A DNA stretch of 64,000 nucleotides, from contig NZ_VFIL01000011.1 in NCBI RefSeq assembly GCF_007858285.1, forward strand, positions 118,215 to 182,214. The letters are read 5' to 3'. The DNA is from Pseudomonas brenneri (GTDB taxonomy: Bacteria; Pseudomonadota; Gammaproteobacteria; Pseudomonadales; Pseudomonadaceae). The notes under the pieces were generated by a model that saw nothing but the letters and a program-made list of their open reading frames with translations, was not told the origin of the DNA and did no database searches. Positions 26,386 to 34,773 of this stretch are shown one piece after another. The translations under genes and the position numbers were made by a program. Position 1 is the first letter of the stretch. Each line of letters begins with the position of its first letter.

Positions 26386-27330
26386 TTACACCACCTCCCG
26401 CCGCCGATCCTCCCGCGGGCACTTGGCAAACCGCCCCCGGTAGCTTCGGGTGAAATACGACGGTGACTCAAACCCGCAGGCAATGCTCACCTCCAGCACG
26501 CTCATGCCGCTCTGGCGCAGCAGTTGCCGGGCCTTTTCCAGGCGCAAGCCGAGGTAGAAGGTGCTCGGTGTTTCGTTCAGATGCAGGCGGAACAGGCGCT
26601 CCAGCTGGCGCCGTGTGACCTTGATCATCTCCGCCAGCGCCAGGGTGCTCAGGGGCGGTTCGGTATGTAGCTCCATCTCGCCAATCACTTGCACCAACTT
26701 CTGGTTATTGATGCCGTAGCGCGTGGCAATCTGCATGCGCTGGTGGTCTTTGCGCGGGCGGATACGGCCCAGTACGAACTGCTCCGAAACCTGAATCGCC
26801 AGCTCCGGGCCATGGGCCTGGCTGATCAGGTCGAGCATCAGGTCGATGGAGGCGGTGCCGCCGGCGCAGGTGATGCGCCGGCGGTCGATTTCGAACAGCT
26901 CCTGGGTCACGGCCAGTGCAGGATAGGACTCCTTGAAGGCATCAATGGCTTCCCAGTGCAGGGTCAGGCGGTAGCCATCGAGCAGACCGGCCTGGGCCAG
27001 GACGAAGCTGCCGGTGTCGATGGCGCCGAGGGTCACACCGTCATGATCGAGGCGGCGCAGCCAGTGCTCCAGGGCTGGCGTGACGAACTCCAGCGGCTCG
27101 AAGCCGGCCACCACCAGCAACGTCGCGCCTTTTTTCAGTGGTGCAAGCCCCTCGTCAGCGTTCACCGACATGCCATTGCTCGCCAACACCGCGCCGCCAT
27201 CGGCACTCAATACGTGCCAGCGATACAGCTCGCCGCGAAAACGGTTGGCCACGCGCAGCGGTTCAATCGCCGAGATAAAACCGATGGCGGAAAAGCCGGG
27301 CATCAGCAAAAAATAAAAGTCCTGGGACAT
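26386..27330 (-). CDS. cdhR: Carnitine catabolism transcriptional activator (GlxA/AraC family)
   Basis: This 314-residue regulator has an N-terminal DJ-1/PfpI-like domain (FYFLLMPGFSAIGFISAIEP) and a C-terminal AraC-type double HTH (LALAEMIKVTRRQLERLFR; SVLEVSIACGFESPSYFTRS). The class I glutamine-amidotransferase-like domain lacks a catalytic Cys at the usual elbow (DTGSFVLAQAGLLDG), so it should sense rather than catalyse. It is divergent from caiX-cdhC-cdhA-cdhB, and the P. aeruginosa CdhR has the same place and role. Confidence 0.92.
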   Translation of the reverse strand: MSQDFYFLLMPGFSAIGFISAIEPLRVANRFRGELYRWHVLSADGGAVLASNGMSVNADEGLAPLKKGATLLVVAGFEPLEFVTPALEHWLRRLDHDGVTLGAIDTGSFVLAQAGLLDGYRLTLHWEAIDAFKESYPALAVTQELFEIDRRRITCAGGTASIDLMLDLISQAHGPELAIQVSEQFVLGRIRPRKDHQRMQIATRYGINNQKLVQVIGEMELHTEPPLSTLALAEMIKVTRRQLERLFRLHLNETPSTFYLGLRLEKARQLLRQSGMSVLEVSIACGFESPSYFTRSYRGRFAKCPREDRRREVV

Positions 27331-27401
27331 ACAAGCGCTCTCGTCAGGCGGGCAGCGTGTGTTGTGTGATACGCCAGTTCAATCGCCCATTCAAGAGTAC
27401 G

Positions 27402-27436
27402 GGTCGCTACAGTGCAAGAGCAGGTCGCCGCCGTGC
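27402..27436 (+). promoter_or_regulatory. Candidate CdhR operator, 21-bp phased direct repeat
   Basis: GGTCGC-N4-GTGC occurs twice, at 27402-27415 and 27423-27436, with a 21-base period. The sites lie 89-123 bases before the caiX ATG and in the cdhR/caiX divergent region. Two helical turns between direct half-sites suit an AraC-type protein. Confidence 0.45.
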
Positions 27437-27524
27437 GTTTTGCCGGGTATCAAGGTGAGTAACTTGGCGACACGGCGCACAAAGACGCCGGAACCCACAA
27501 TAACGACCTGCCGAGGGATCCATC

Positions 27525-28463
27525 ATGAACCGACTGATCAGCCGCTGTGTGCTCGCACTCAGCGCCGTCTTGAGCACCAGCCTGTGGGCCGCCGAAGCCG
27601 CCTCCTGTAAAAACGTGCGCATGGGCGTGGTGAACTGGACCGACGTGATCGCCACCAGCGCCATGACCCAGGTGCTGCTCGACGGCCTCGGCTACACCAC
27701 CAAACAAACCAGCGCTTCCCAGCAAATCATCTTCGCCGGCATTCGTGACCAGCGCCTGGACCTGTTCCTCGGCTACTGGAACCCGCTGATGACCCAAACC
27801 ATCACGCCTTTCGTCGACGCAGGGCAAGTGAAAGTCCTCGACGCGCCCAGCCTCAAGGACGCGCGCGCCACCCTCGCCGTGCCGACCTACCTCGCAGACA
27901 AGGGCCTGAAAACCTTTGCCGACATTGCCAGGTTCCAGAAAGAGCTGGGCGGCAAGATCTACGGCATAGAACCCGGCTCGGGCGCCAATATCCAGATCAA
28001 GGCGATGATCGCCAAGAACCAGTTCGGCCTGGGCAAGTTCCAACTGGTGGAGTCCAGCGAGGCCGGCATGCTCGCCGCCGTAGACCGCGCCGTGCGTCGC
28101 AAGGAGGCCGTGGTGTTCTTTGGCTGGGCGCCGCACCCGATGAACGTCAACGTCGCGATGACCTATCTGTCCGGCAGCGAAGGTGCGCTGGGGCCCAATG
28201 AAGGCATGGCCACGGTCTGGACCGTCACCGCGCCGACCTACGCCGAGCAATGCCCGAACGTGCACAAGCTGCTGACCAACCTGACCTTCACCGCCGCCGA
28301 CGAGAGCCGCATGATGCAGCCGCTGCTGGATCACAAGGACGCATTCGAATCGGCCAAACAATGGCTCAAGGATCACCCCCAGGACCAGCAGCGCTGGCTG
28401 GAAGGCGTGACCACCTTCGATGGCAAGCCGGCTGCCGCCAATCTGCAATTGACCCGCAAGTAA
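27525..28463 (+). CDS. caiX: Carnitine-binding periplasmic protein
   Basis: This 312-residue protein has a signal peptide (MNRLISRCVLALSAVLSTSL, cleavage near AAEAA). The body is of the ProX/OpuAC type 2 quaternary-amine-binding fold (VRMGVVNWTDVIATSAMTQV; GIEPGSGANIQIK; VFFGWAPHPMN). It is a paralogue of CbcX at 35190. It delivers carnitine to the CbcWV transporter, since no permease genes are next to it. A GAGGGATCC ribosome site precedes the ATG. It is the first gene of the carnitine operon. Confidence 0.93.
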   Translation: MNRLISRCVLALSAVLSTSLWAAEAASCKNVRMGVVNWTDVIATSAMTQVLLDGLGYTTKQTSASQQIIFAGIRDQRLDLFLGYWNPLMTQTITPFVDAGQVKVLDAPSLKDARATLAVPTYLADKGLKTFADIARFQKELGGKIYGIEPGSGANIQIKAMIAKNQFGLGKFQLVESSEAGMLAAVDRAVRRKEAVVFFGWAPHPMNVNVAMTYLSGSEGALGPNEGMATVWTVTAPTYAEQCPNVHKLLTNLTFTAADESRMMQPLLDHKDAFESAKQWLKDHPQDQQRWLEGVTTFDGKPAAANLQLTRK

Positions 28464-28536
28464 TTTTTCCTGAATTCCGTTTCGCGGCCATCAACGGCCG
28501 CGAACGGCACCCTCACGCCTGTAAGGAACCCGCCCC

Positions 28537-29424
28537 ATGAACTACGACGTCATCATCACCTGCGCACTCACCGGTGCTGGCGACACGAGCGCCAGAAGCC
28601 CACACGTGCCGGTCACTCCAAAACAGATCGCCGCTGCGGCGGTGGAGGCTGCCAAAGCCGGCGCCACCGTAGTCCACTGCCATGTGCGCGACCCGCACAC
28701 CGGCAAATTCAGCCGCGACGTAGCGCTGTACCGTGAAGTGATGGAGCGCATCCGCGAGGCGGATATCGACATCATCGTCAACCTCACCGCCGGCATGGGC
28801 GGCGACCTGGAAATCGGTGGCGGCGAGCATCCCATGGAGTTCGGCCCCAACACCGACCTGGTCGGCCCGTTGACCCGCCTGGCCCACGTCGAAGAACTGC
28901 TGCCGGAAATCTGCACCCTGGACTGCGGCACCCTGAACTTCGGCGATGGCGACACCATTTACGTGTCTACCCCGGCCCAACTGCGTGCGGGCGCCAAGCG
29001 TATCCAGGAGCTGGGGGTGAAGGCCGAGTTGGAGATTTTCGACACCGGCCACCTGTGGTTCGCCAAGCAGATGATCAAGGAAGGGCTACTCGACAACCCG
29101 TTGTTCCAACTGTGCCTGGGCATCCCCTGGGGCGCACCGGCCGACACCACCACCATGAAAGCCATGGTCGACAACCTGCCTGCTGATGCTGTGTGGGCCG
29201 GGTTTGGCATTGGCCGCATGCAAATGCCGATGGCGGCACAAGCGGTGCTGCTGGGCGGCAATGTGCGGGTCGGGCTGGAAGACAATCTGTGGTTGGACAA
29301 AGGCGTGCTGGCGACCAATGGGCAACTGGTGGAACGCGCCGGGGAAATCCTCAGCCGCCTGGGGGCGCGGATTCTGACCCCTGCTGAAGGCCGCACAAAA
29401 ATGGGCCTGACCAAACGCAGCTAA
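28537..29424 (+). CDS. cdhC: 3-Dehydrocarnitine cleavage enzyme (BKACE/DUF849)
   Basis: This 295-residue TIM-barrel enzyme of the beta-keto acid cleavage family reacts 3-dehydrocarnitine with acetyl-CoA to give betainyl-CoA and acetoacetate. Family features are IITCALTGAG near the start, HCHVRDPHTGK (two zinc His), NLTAGMGGDLEIG, and ELEIFDTGHLW with the conserved Glu. Start, length and order (caiX-cdhC-cdhA-cdhB) match P. aeruginosa. Confidence 0.93.
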   Translation: MNYDVIITCALTGAGDTSARSPHVPVTPKQIAAAAVEAAKAGATVVHCHVRDPHTGKFSRDVALYREVMERIREADIDIIVNLTAGMGGDLEIGGGEHPMEFGPNTDLVGPLTRLAHVEELLPEICTLDCGTLNFGDGDTIYVSTPAQLRAGAKRIQELGVKAELEIFDTGHLWFAKQMIKEGLLDNPLFQLCLGIPWGAPADTTTMKAMVDNLPADAVWAGFGIGRMQMPMAAQAVLLGGNVRVGLEDNLWLDKGVLATNGQLVERAGEILSRLGARILTPAEGRTKMGLTKRS

Positions 29425-29499
29425 TCCCCCTGCCGAAACCGGCTCCCACAATGAGCCTCTTTAGCACTGGAAATTACCGAACTTCTTTAGGACGCCACC

Positions 29500-30465
29500 A
29501 TGAGCTTTATCACCGAAATAAAAACCTTCGCCGCCTTGGGCAGTGGTGTCATCGGCAGTGGCTGGGTGTCCCGTGCCCTCGCCCACGGCCTGGATGTGGT
29601 GGCCTGGGACCCAGCGCCCGGCGCCGAAGCCGCGTTGCGCAAACGCGTCGCCAACGCCTGGGGCGCCCTGGAGAAACAAGGCCTGGCCCCCGGCGCCTCC
29701 CAGGAGCGCCTGCGCTTTGTCGCGACCATCGAAGAATGCGTGAAAGACGCCGACTTCATCCAGGAAAGCGCCCCGGAACGCCTGGAGCTGAAACTTGAAC
29801 TGCACAGCAAGATCAGCGCGGCCGCCAAGCCCAATGCGCTGATCGGCTCCAGCACCTCGGGCCTGTTGCCCAGCGAGTTCTACGAAAGCGCCACCCACCC
29901 GCAACGCTGCGTGGTCGGCCACCCGTTCAACCCGGTGTACTTGCTACCGCTGGTGGAAGTGGTCGGCGGCCGGCATACCGCACCCGAGGCCATCCAGGCG
30001 GCGATAAAAGTGTACGAATCCCTCGGCATGCGCCCCTTGCATGTGCGCAAGGAAGTCCCCGGTTTTATCGCCGACCGTTTGCTTGAAGCCCTGTGGCGCG
30101 AGGCGCTGCACCTGGTCAACGACGGTGTGGCGACCACCGGCGAGATCGACGATGCGATCCGCTTTGGCGCCGGCTTGCGCTGGTCGTTCATGGGCACGTT
30201 CCTGACCTACACCCTGGCCGGCGGCGATGCTGGCATGCGGCACTTCATGGCGCAGTTCGGCCCGGCACTGCAATTGCCGTGGACCTACCTGCCGGCGCCG
30301 GAACTGACGGACAAACTGATTGATGACGTGGTCGATGGCACCCGCGAGCAGTTGGGTAGCCATAGCATTTCGGCGCTAGAGCGCTATCGTGATGATTGTT
30401 TGCTGGCGGTGCTGGAAGCGGTGAAGACCACCAAGGCCAAACATGGCATGAGCTTCACTGAATAA
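29500..30465 (+). CDS. cdhA: L-carnitine 3-dehydrogenase
   Basis: This 321-residue NAD-dependent dehydrogenase of the 3-hydroxyacyl-CoA dehydrogenase family oxidises L-carnitine to 3-dehydrocarnitine. The Rossmann motif FAALGSGVIGSGWVSRALAHG is at the N-terminus. The catalytic His/Glu region is GHPFNPVYLLPLVEVVGG, and EVPGFIADRLLEALWREALH follows. An AGGACGCC ribosome site precedes the ATG. It is the third gene of the carnitine operon. Confidence 0.94.
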   Translation: MSFITEIKTFAALGSGVIGSGWVSRALAHGLDVVAWDPAPGAEAALRKRVANAWGALEKQGLAPGASQERLRFVATIEECVKDADFIQESAPERLELKLELHSKISAAAKPNALIGSSTSGLLPSEFYESATHPQRCVVGHPFNPVYLLPLVEVVGGRHTAPEAIQAAIKVYESLGMRPLHVRKEVPGFIADRLLEALWREALHLVNDGVATTGEIDDAIRFGAGLRWSFMGTFLTYTLAGGDAGMRHFMAQFGPALQLPWTYLPAPELTDKLIDDVVDGTREQLGSHSISALERYRDDCLLAVLEAVKTTKAKHGMSFTE

Positions 30466-30478
30466 CGGCTGTTGATTT

Positions 30479-30552
30479 CTGTGGGAGCTGGCTTGCCTGC
30501 GATGACGGTGGTGAATCCAAAATCGCCATCGCAGGCAAGCCAGCTCCTACAG
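30479..30552. repeat. Paired REP element (GCTGGCTTGCC type)
   Basis: CTGTGGGAGCTGGCTTGCCT and its reverse complement face each other, 13 bases after the cdhA stop and 30 bases before the cdhB start. It is a different REP subtype from most others in the window. Confidence 0.88.
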
Positions 30553-30582
30553 TTGACCGAGTACGGATCAGGGATTTATCAA

Positions 30583-31056
30583 ATGCCAACGCTGACCACC
30601 TACACCACCAAAATCATCCCCGACTGGGTCGATTACAACGGCCACCTGCGCGATGCGTTCTACCTGCTGATCTTCAGCTACGCCACCGATGCGTTGATGG
30701 ACACTCTGGGCCTGGACAGCGACAACCGCGAAGCCAGCGGCCATTCGCTGTTCACCCTGGAACTGCACCTGAACTACCTGCACGAAGTGAAACTGGGCGC
30801 CGACGTTGAAGTGCATACCCAACTGATCGCCCATGACAGCAAACGCCTGCACCTCTATCACAGCCTGCATCTGGTCGGCGAAGCACGGGAACTGGCGGGC
30901 AATGAACAGATGCTGCTGCACGTCGACCTCGCCGGGCCACGGTCAGCACCGTTCAGCGCGGCGGTTGCACAGCGGTTGGCGGTTATCAGTGCTGAACAAG
31001 CCGACCTGCCCCGGCCCGCCCTGCTCGGTCGCGTCATCGGCCTGCCCCAACGCTAA
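30583..31056 (+). CDS. cdhB: Betainyl-CoA thioesterase
   Basis: This 157-residue hotdog-fold thioesterase begins TTKIIPDWVDYNGHLRDAFY, which holds the catalytic Asp of the 4-hydroxybenzoyl-CoA thioesterase type (DYNGHL). FTLELHLNYLHEVKLGADVE follows. It releases betaine from betainyl-CoA, closing the carnitine-to-betaine route. The start ATG at 30583 follows the REP. The frame is open from 30472, but that part lies inside the REP and was rejected. Confidence 0.9.
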   Translation: MPTLTTYTTKIIPDWVDYNGHLRDAFYLLIFSYATDALMDTLGLDSDNREASGHSLFTLELHLNYLHEVKLGADVEVHTQLIAHDSKRLHLYHSLHLVGEARELAGNEQMLLHVDLAGPRSAPFSAAVAQRLAVISAEQADLPRPALLGRVIGLPQR

Positions 31057-31058
31057 CC

Positions 31059-31160
31059 CTGTAGGAGCGAGCTCGCTCGCGAAAATCGTTAACGAAGACG
31101 CGGGGCACCAGGAAGAACGCGACGCCCTTGAGTTTTTCGCGAGCAAGCTCGCTCCTACAG
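31059..31160. repeat. Paired REP element
   Basis: CTGTAGGAGCGAGCTCGCTC and its partner GAGCAAGCTCGCTCCTACAG, two bases after the cdhB stop. It is the 3' boundary of the carnitine operon. Confidence 0.9.
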
Positions 31161-31178
31161 AACGGCAAAAACAGCCAT

Positions 31179-31214
31179 AAAAAAGCCCCGATCAAGCCGT
31201 GACAAGATCGAGGC
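31179..31214 (-). terminator. Intrinsic terminator on the minus strand
   Basis: Read on the minus strand, GCCTCGATC pairs with GATCGGGGC across a 12-base loop and is followed at once by TTTTTT. No recognised minus-strand gene ends here, which points to a small transcript starting between about 31330 and 31430. Confidence 0.65.
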
Positions 31215-31343
31215 AGAGTGCTTTGTGTGAGCGTGCGTCCCGAGGGTGACCAAACCTTCAATCCGCTTGCTTGAAACCAGTGTGCCCGCAACGCTTGCCG
31301 GTAACTGGCCCGAAAGCGACATGCTCATAGTCGTTCCTGCCAT
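31215..31343 (-). ncRNA. Candidate small RNA or short leader transcript
   Basis: This is the stretch immediately upstream of the minus-strand terminator at 31179-31214. A short frame on the same strand from ATG 31328 (MSMSLSGQLPASVAG) has an AGGA six bases before it and runs through the terminator hairpin, which makes a protein product doubtful. The 5' end is not visible and no family is recognised. Confidence 0.35.
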
Positions 31344-31426
31344 TGTGGCATTCAGGTCTTGCCGACCCGTTGATGGCCCACCAGAATCGAACCTGATCGA
31401 AGTCTCCCCTAACCAGGATGAACATC

Positions 31427-31690
31427 ATGATGCACGCCGATTTGATTGATCAGGATGACCTGCTGAGCCAACTGCGCTCGCTGGGTTTCGAGGTGTCCAG
31501 CGGTGCCACCGCCGAGCAGGCCTGTGAGTGCGCGGTACGCGGTTTGAGTGAGGCGCGGGCCAAGGCACTCAAGGGCATGGTCGAGCAGATGTACACCGGC
31601 AGCGCGACAATTCTGCCGGCGGTACGCCAGGCGATTGATAAGCAGTTGTTGCCGGCCCTGGTGCAGTTCAAACAGAACTCAGGCGCCTGA
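31427..31690 (+). CDS. Conserved small hypothetical protein
   Basis: This 87-residue protein (MMHADLIDQDDLLSQLRSLG) is rich in Ala, Gln and Glu, with likely helices (GATAEQACECAVRGLSEARA). No membrane segment or metal motif is visible. The start at 31427 has AGGA 8 bases before it; ATG 31418 would place that AGGA too close. The function is unknown. It lies alone between the carnitine operon and gbdR. Confidence 0.65.
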   Translation: MMHADLIDQDDLLSQLRSLGFEVSSGATAEQACECAVRGLSEARAKALKGMVEQMYTGSATILPAVRQAIDKQLLPALVQFKQNSGA

Positions 31691-31694
31691 TACA

Positions 31695-31774
31695 CCGCAT
31701 TCGCGAGCAAGCCCGCGCCCACATTTTGATGTGTGAATACCTTCAAATGTGGGAGCGGGCTTGCTCGCGAATAC
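31695..31774. repeat. Paired REP element, tail-out orientation
   Basis: CGCGAGCAAGCCCGCGCCCA and, 16 bases on, AATGTGGGAGCGGGCTTGCT. The two units face outward. The element and its flank (TGTGAATAC...TTCAAATGTGGGAG, AATACAGGC) are nearly the same as the one at 33301. Confidence 0.88.
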
Positions 31775-31786
31775 AGGCGACTCGAT

Positions 31787-32890
31787 CTACAGCCTTACAC
31801 TGGCAAACGTCGACTCATTGCGCGCCTGGCTCAACGCCGACATCGGCCCGGCCAACGGTGACAACACCAACGCCTGCGGAATCGGCATCATCGCCACTTG
31901 CTGGGTGGTATTGGAGCCTACGCGCTCATCCCGTGGCGGAATGCCGAAGTATTCGCGGTAGCACTTGGAGAAGTGCGGCGTGGACACAAACCCGCACACC
32001 GACGCCACTTCGATGATCGACATCGGCGTCTGCTTGAGCAACTGCCGTGCGCGAATCAGGCGCAGCTTGAGGTAGTAGCGCGACGGCGAGCAGTGCAGGT
32101 ATTTCTGGAACAGCCGCTCCAACTGGCGCCGCGAGACGGCGACGTACACCGCCAGCTCATCGAGGTCGATCGGCTCTTCCAGGTTGGCTTCCATCAGCGC
32201 GACGATTTCCTGCAGCTTCGGCTGGTTGGTGCCGAGCATGTGCTTGAGCGGCACGCGCTGGTGATCCTGTTCGTTGCGGATGCGCTCGTACACGAACATC
32301 TCGGAGATTGCCGCCGACAGTTCACGACCGTGGTCGCGGCTGATCAGGTGCAGCATCATATCCAGCGGTGCGGTGCCGCCCGAACTGGTGAAGCGGTTGC
32401 GGTCGAGGGTGAACAGGCGCGTGCTCATCGACACCCGCGGGAAGGCTTCCTGCATCGATGCCAGGCATTCCCAGTGCACGCTGCAATCAAACCCGTCGAG
32501 CAGGCCGGCGCAAGCCAGGGCCCAACTGCCGGTACACACCGCGCCAAGACGGCGGGACTGGCGCGCCTGGCTTTGCAGCCACGACACATGCTCGCGGGTC
32601 ACAGTGCGCTGGATACCCACGCCACCGCAGACAATCACAACGTCCAGGGCCGGGGCTTTGTGCATGGAGCAATCGGGGGTGATTTGCAGGCCATCGCTGG
32701 CCCAAACCTGATTGCCGTCGACGCTCAAGGTGCTCCAGCGATACAGCTCGCGACCGGACAACTGGTTGGCCATGCGCAGCGGTTCGACTGCGGACGCCAG
32801 GGAAATCAGCGTGAAATTGTCCAGCAGCAAAAAGCCGATGGATTGAGGCGCACGGTTCTGGGGTTGAGCCCCGGAGTTGAACGACGTCAT
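31787..32890 (-). CDS. gbdR: Glycine betaine/dimethylglycine-responsive activator (AraC family)
   Basis: This 367-residue regulator has an N-terminal DJ-1/PfpI-like sensor (IGFLLLDNFTLISLASAVEP; VCTGSWALACAGLLDG) and a C-terminal AraC DNA-binding domain (LAVYVAVSRRQLERLFQKYL; MSIIEVASVCGFVSTPHFSK). A ~50-residue tail (PIPQALVLSPLAGPMSALSQ) follows. Length and position beside sdaB match P. aeruginosa GbdR, the activator of gbc, dgc, sox and cbc genes. It is a paralogue of CdhR at 26386. Confidence 0.93.
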   Translation of the reverse strand: MTSFNSGAQPQNRAPQSIGFLLLDNFTLISLASAVEPLRMANQLSGRELYRWSTLSVDGNQVWASDGLQITPDCSMHKAPALDVVIVCGGVGIQRTVTREHVSWLQSQARQSRRLGAVCTGSWALACAGLLDGFDCSVHWECLASMQEAFPRVSMSTRLFTLDRNRFTSSGGTAPLDMMLHLISRDHGRELSAAISEMFVYERIRNEQDHQRVPLKHMLGTNQPKLQEIVALMEANLEEPIDLDELAVYVAVSRRQLERLFQKYLHCSPSRYYLKLRLIRARQLLKQTPMSIIEVASVCGFVSTPHFSKCYREYFGIPPRDERVGSNTTQQVAMMPIPQALVLSPLAGPMSALSQARNESTFASVRL

Positions 32891-33396
32891 CGCGGTATCT
32901 CCTCACACAAAGCGGGTGATGGCCTCAGGCGAGGCTCTTGTTATTGCACTCTTCGTCCATCAGGAGAGAGGCTTTGAATTGATAGAGCAATTGCCATGCC
33001 TAAAGTTGAATAGGCATTCAATAACTCCTGAAAACGACCTATTGAGGTGTCTATACAAGCCCACGCCCGGCGTGAGGATATGACTCGGAAAAATCCTACG
33101 CCCATGCTCTGTGAGCAGATCGGTAGCACTTGTGGGAAGGCGCTTTCAGGGCGTAGGAAACGTGTGTCACCGCACGCACGGGTGACGGGTGGCAGGCAGG
33201 GATATCGTTTGGCAGCTACTTATCTGTTTGCGACGCGCTAAAAGGTGGCGCTTTTGGTTGGGGTGTTCACTTTATGAGCAGCGGTGACCTGTCTACCGTC
33301 ATCGCGAGCAGGCTTGCACCCACATTTTGATCTGTGAATACATTCAAATGTGGGAGCGGGCTTGCTCGCGAATACAGGCAACTCGGTATCACTGAC
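32891..33396. other. Gene-free interval between sdaB and gbdR
   Basis: This 506-base stretch contains the gbdR promoter region and, at 33301-33374, a REP pair. I see no convincing coding frame. A moderately AT-rich part at about 32975-33025 is the likeliest promoter zone. Confidence 0.6.
33301..33374. repeat. Paired REP element, tail-out orientation
   Basis: GCGAGCAGGCTTGCACCCAC followed by CAAATGTGGGAGCGGGCTTG. This is a near duplicate of the element at 31695-31774, so gbdR is flanked by two similar copies. Confidence 0.85.
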
Positions 33397-34773
33397 TCAA
33401 CACTCCACAGCACTCACCGCCAACCCACCCCGCGATGTCTCCTTGTACTTGTCATGCATATCCGCCCCGGTATCACGCATGGTGCGGATCACCCGGTCCA
33501 GGGAAATAAAGTGCTGGCCATCGCCACGCAAGGCCATCTGCGCCGCATTGATCGCCTTGACCGCCGCTATCGCGTTGCGCTCGATGCAGGGCACTTGCAC
33601 CAGGCCGCCCACCGGGTCGCAGGTCAGGCCCAGGTTGTGTTCCAGGCCGATTTCTGCGGCGTTGCACACCTGCTCCGGGCTGGCACCCAGAATCTCTGCC
33701 AGCCCCGCAGCCGCCATGGCGCAGGCCGAACCAACTTCGCCCTGGCATCCGACTTCGGCGCCGGAGATCGAGGCGTTCTTTTTACACAGGATCCCGATTG
33801 CCGCCGCGCCGAGGAAGTAGTCCACCACATTGGCCTCGGTGACGACCTCACTGAACTTCATGAAGTAATGCAGCACCGCCGGGATGATCCCCGCCGCGCC
33901 GTTGGTCGGTGCCGTGACCATGCGCCCACCGGCGGCGTTTTCTTCGTTGACGGCCAGGGCGAACAGGTTGACCCATTCCATGGCGCTCAAGGTCGAGCCG
34001 ATCACATTCGGCTTGCCCAACTCCTGCAGGCTGCGATGCAACTTGGCGGCCCGTCGCCGCACATTCAAGCCGCCGGGCAGGATGCCCTCGTGCTTGAGGC
34101 CCTGTTCGACGCAATCCTGCATGGCACGCCAGAGCTTCATCAGGCCACTGCGGATTTCTTCTTCCGGGCGCCAGACCTTTTCGTTGGCCAGCATCAGGTC
34201 GGCGACGCGCAGGTTGTGAGTCTTGCATAACTGCAACAACTCCACCGCGCTGGAAAAATCATAAGGCAGCTCGGTGCGATCCATATCCGCAACGCCACTG
34301 CGGGCCTGGGCCTCATCCACCACAAAACCGCCACCCACCGAATAGTAGGTATCGCGGTGCAACTCGGTCTGGGCGCCGTACACCACCAGGGTCATGGCAT
34401 TGGGGTGGAACGGCAGGTTTTCGTCGATCAGGCGCATGTCCCGCGACCACAGAAAGGGAACAGGCAAACGGTTGTCCAGCAACAACGTACTGGTCTCACG
34501 CAGGGTCTCGATACGCAGGCCGATCTGCGACGGATCGATTGCATCCGGCCACTCGCCCATCAATCCCATGATGACTGCGTTGTCGCTGCCATGGCCGATG
34601 CCGGTGGCGGACAACGAGCCATACAGCTGGACTTCGACCCGTTGCACTTGCTCCAGCAGGCCACGCTCACGCAGGCCTTGAACGAACAGCGCGGCAGCCC
34701 GCATGGGGCCCACGGTATGGGAACTGGACGGCCCGATGCCGATTTTGAACAGGTCGAAAACGCTGATAGCCAT
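33397..34773 (-). CDS. sdaB: L-serine dehydratase (single-chain, iron-sulfur)
   Basis: This 458-residue 4Fe-4S enzyme deaminates L-serine to pyruvate and is the exit of the betaine-glycine-serine route to central metabolism. The N-terminus FDLFKIGIGPSSSHTVGPMR is diagnostic. The cluster region includes CKKNASISGAEVGCQGEVGS and CDPVGGLVQVPCIERNA. The start MAISVFDLFK at 34773 was chosen; the frame is open to 34854. It sits between gbdR and cbcX, as in P. aeruginosa. Confidence 0.94.
   Translation of the reverse strand: MAISVFDLFKIGIGPSSSHTVGPMRAAALFVQGLRERGLLEQVQRVEVQLYGSLSATGIGHGSDNAVIMGLMGEWPDAIDPSQIGLRIETLRETSTLLLDNRLPVPFLWSRDMRLIDENLPFHPNAMTLVVYGAQTELHRDTYYSVGGGFVVDEAQARSGVADMDRTELPYDFSSAVELLQLCKTHNLRVADLMLANEKVWRPEEEIRSGLMKLWRAMQDCVEQGLKHEGILPGGLNVRRRAAKLHRSLQELGKPNVIGSTLSAMEWVNLFALAVNEENAAGGRMVTAPTNGAAGIIPAVLHYFMKFSEVVTEANVVDYFLGAAAIGILCKKNASISGAEVGCQGEVGSACAMAAAGLAEILGASPEQVCNAAEIGLEHNLGLTCDPVGGLVQVPCIERNAIAAVKAINAAQMALRGDGQHFISLDRVIRTMRDTGADMHDKYKETSRGGLAVSAVEC

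Noticed and set aside
30472..30582. Longer start for cdhB
   Set aside because: The extra 37 codons lie in a REP pair; the ATG at 30583 gives the normal hotdog thioesterase N-terminus.
31155..31343. 62-codon minus-strand frame as a protein gene
   Set aside because: It runs through the terminator hairpin into a REP element and has no recognised family; a noncoding transcript is more likely.
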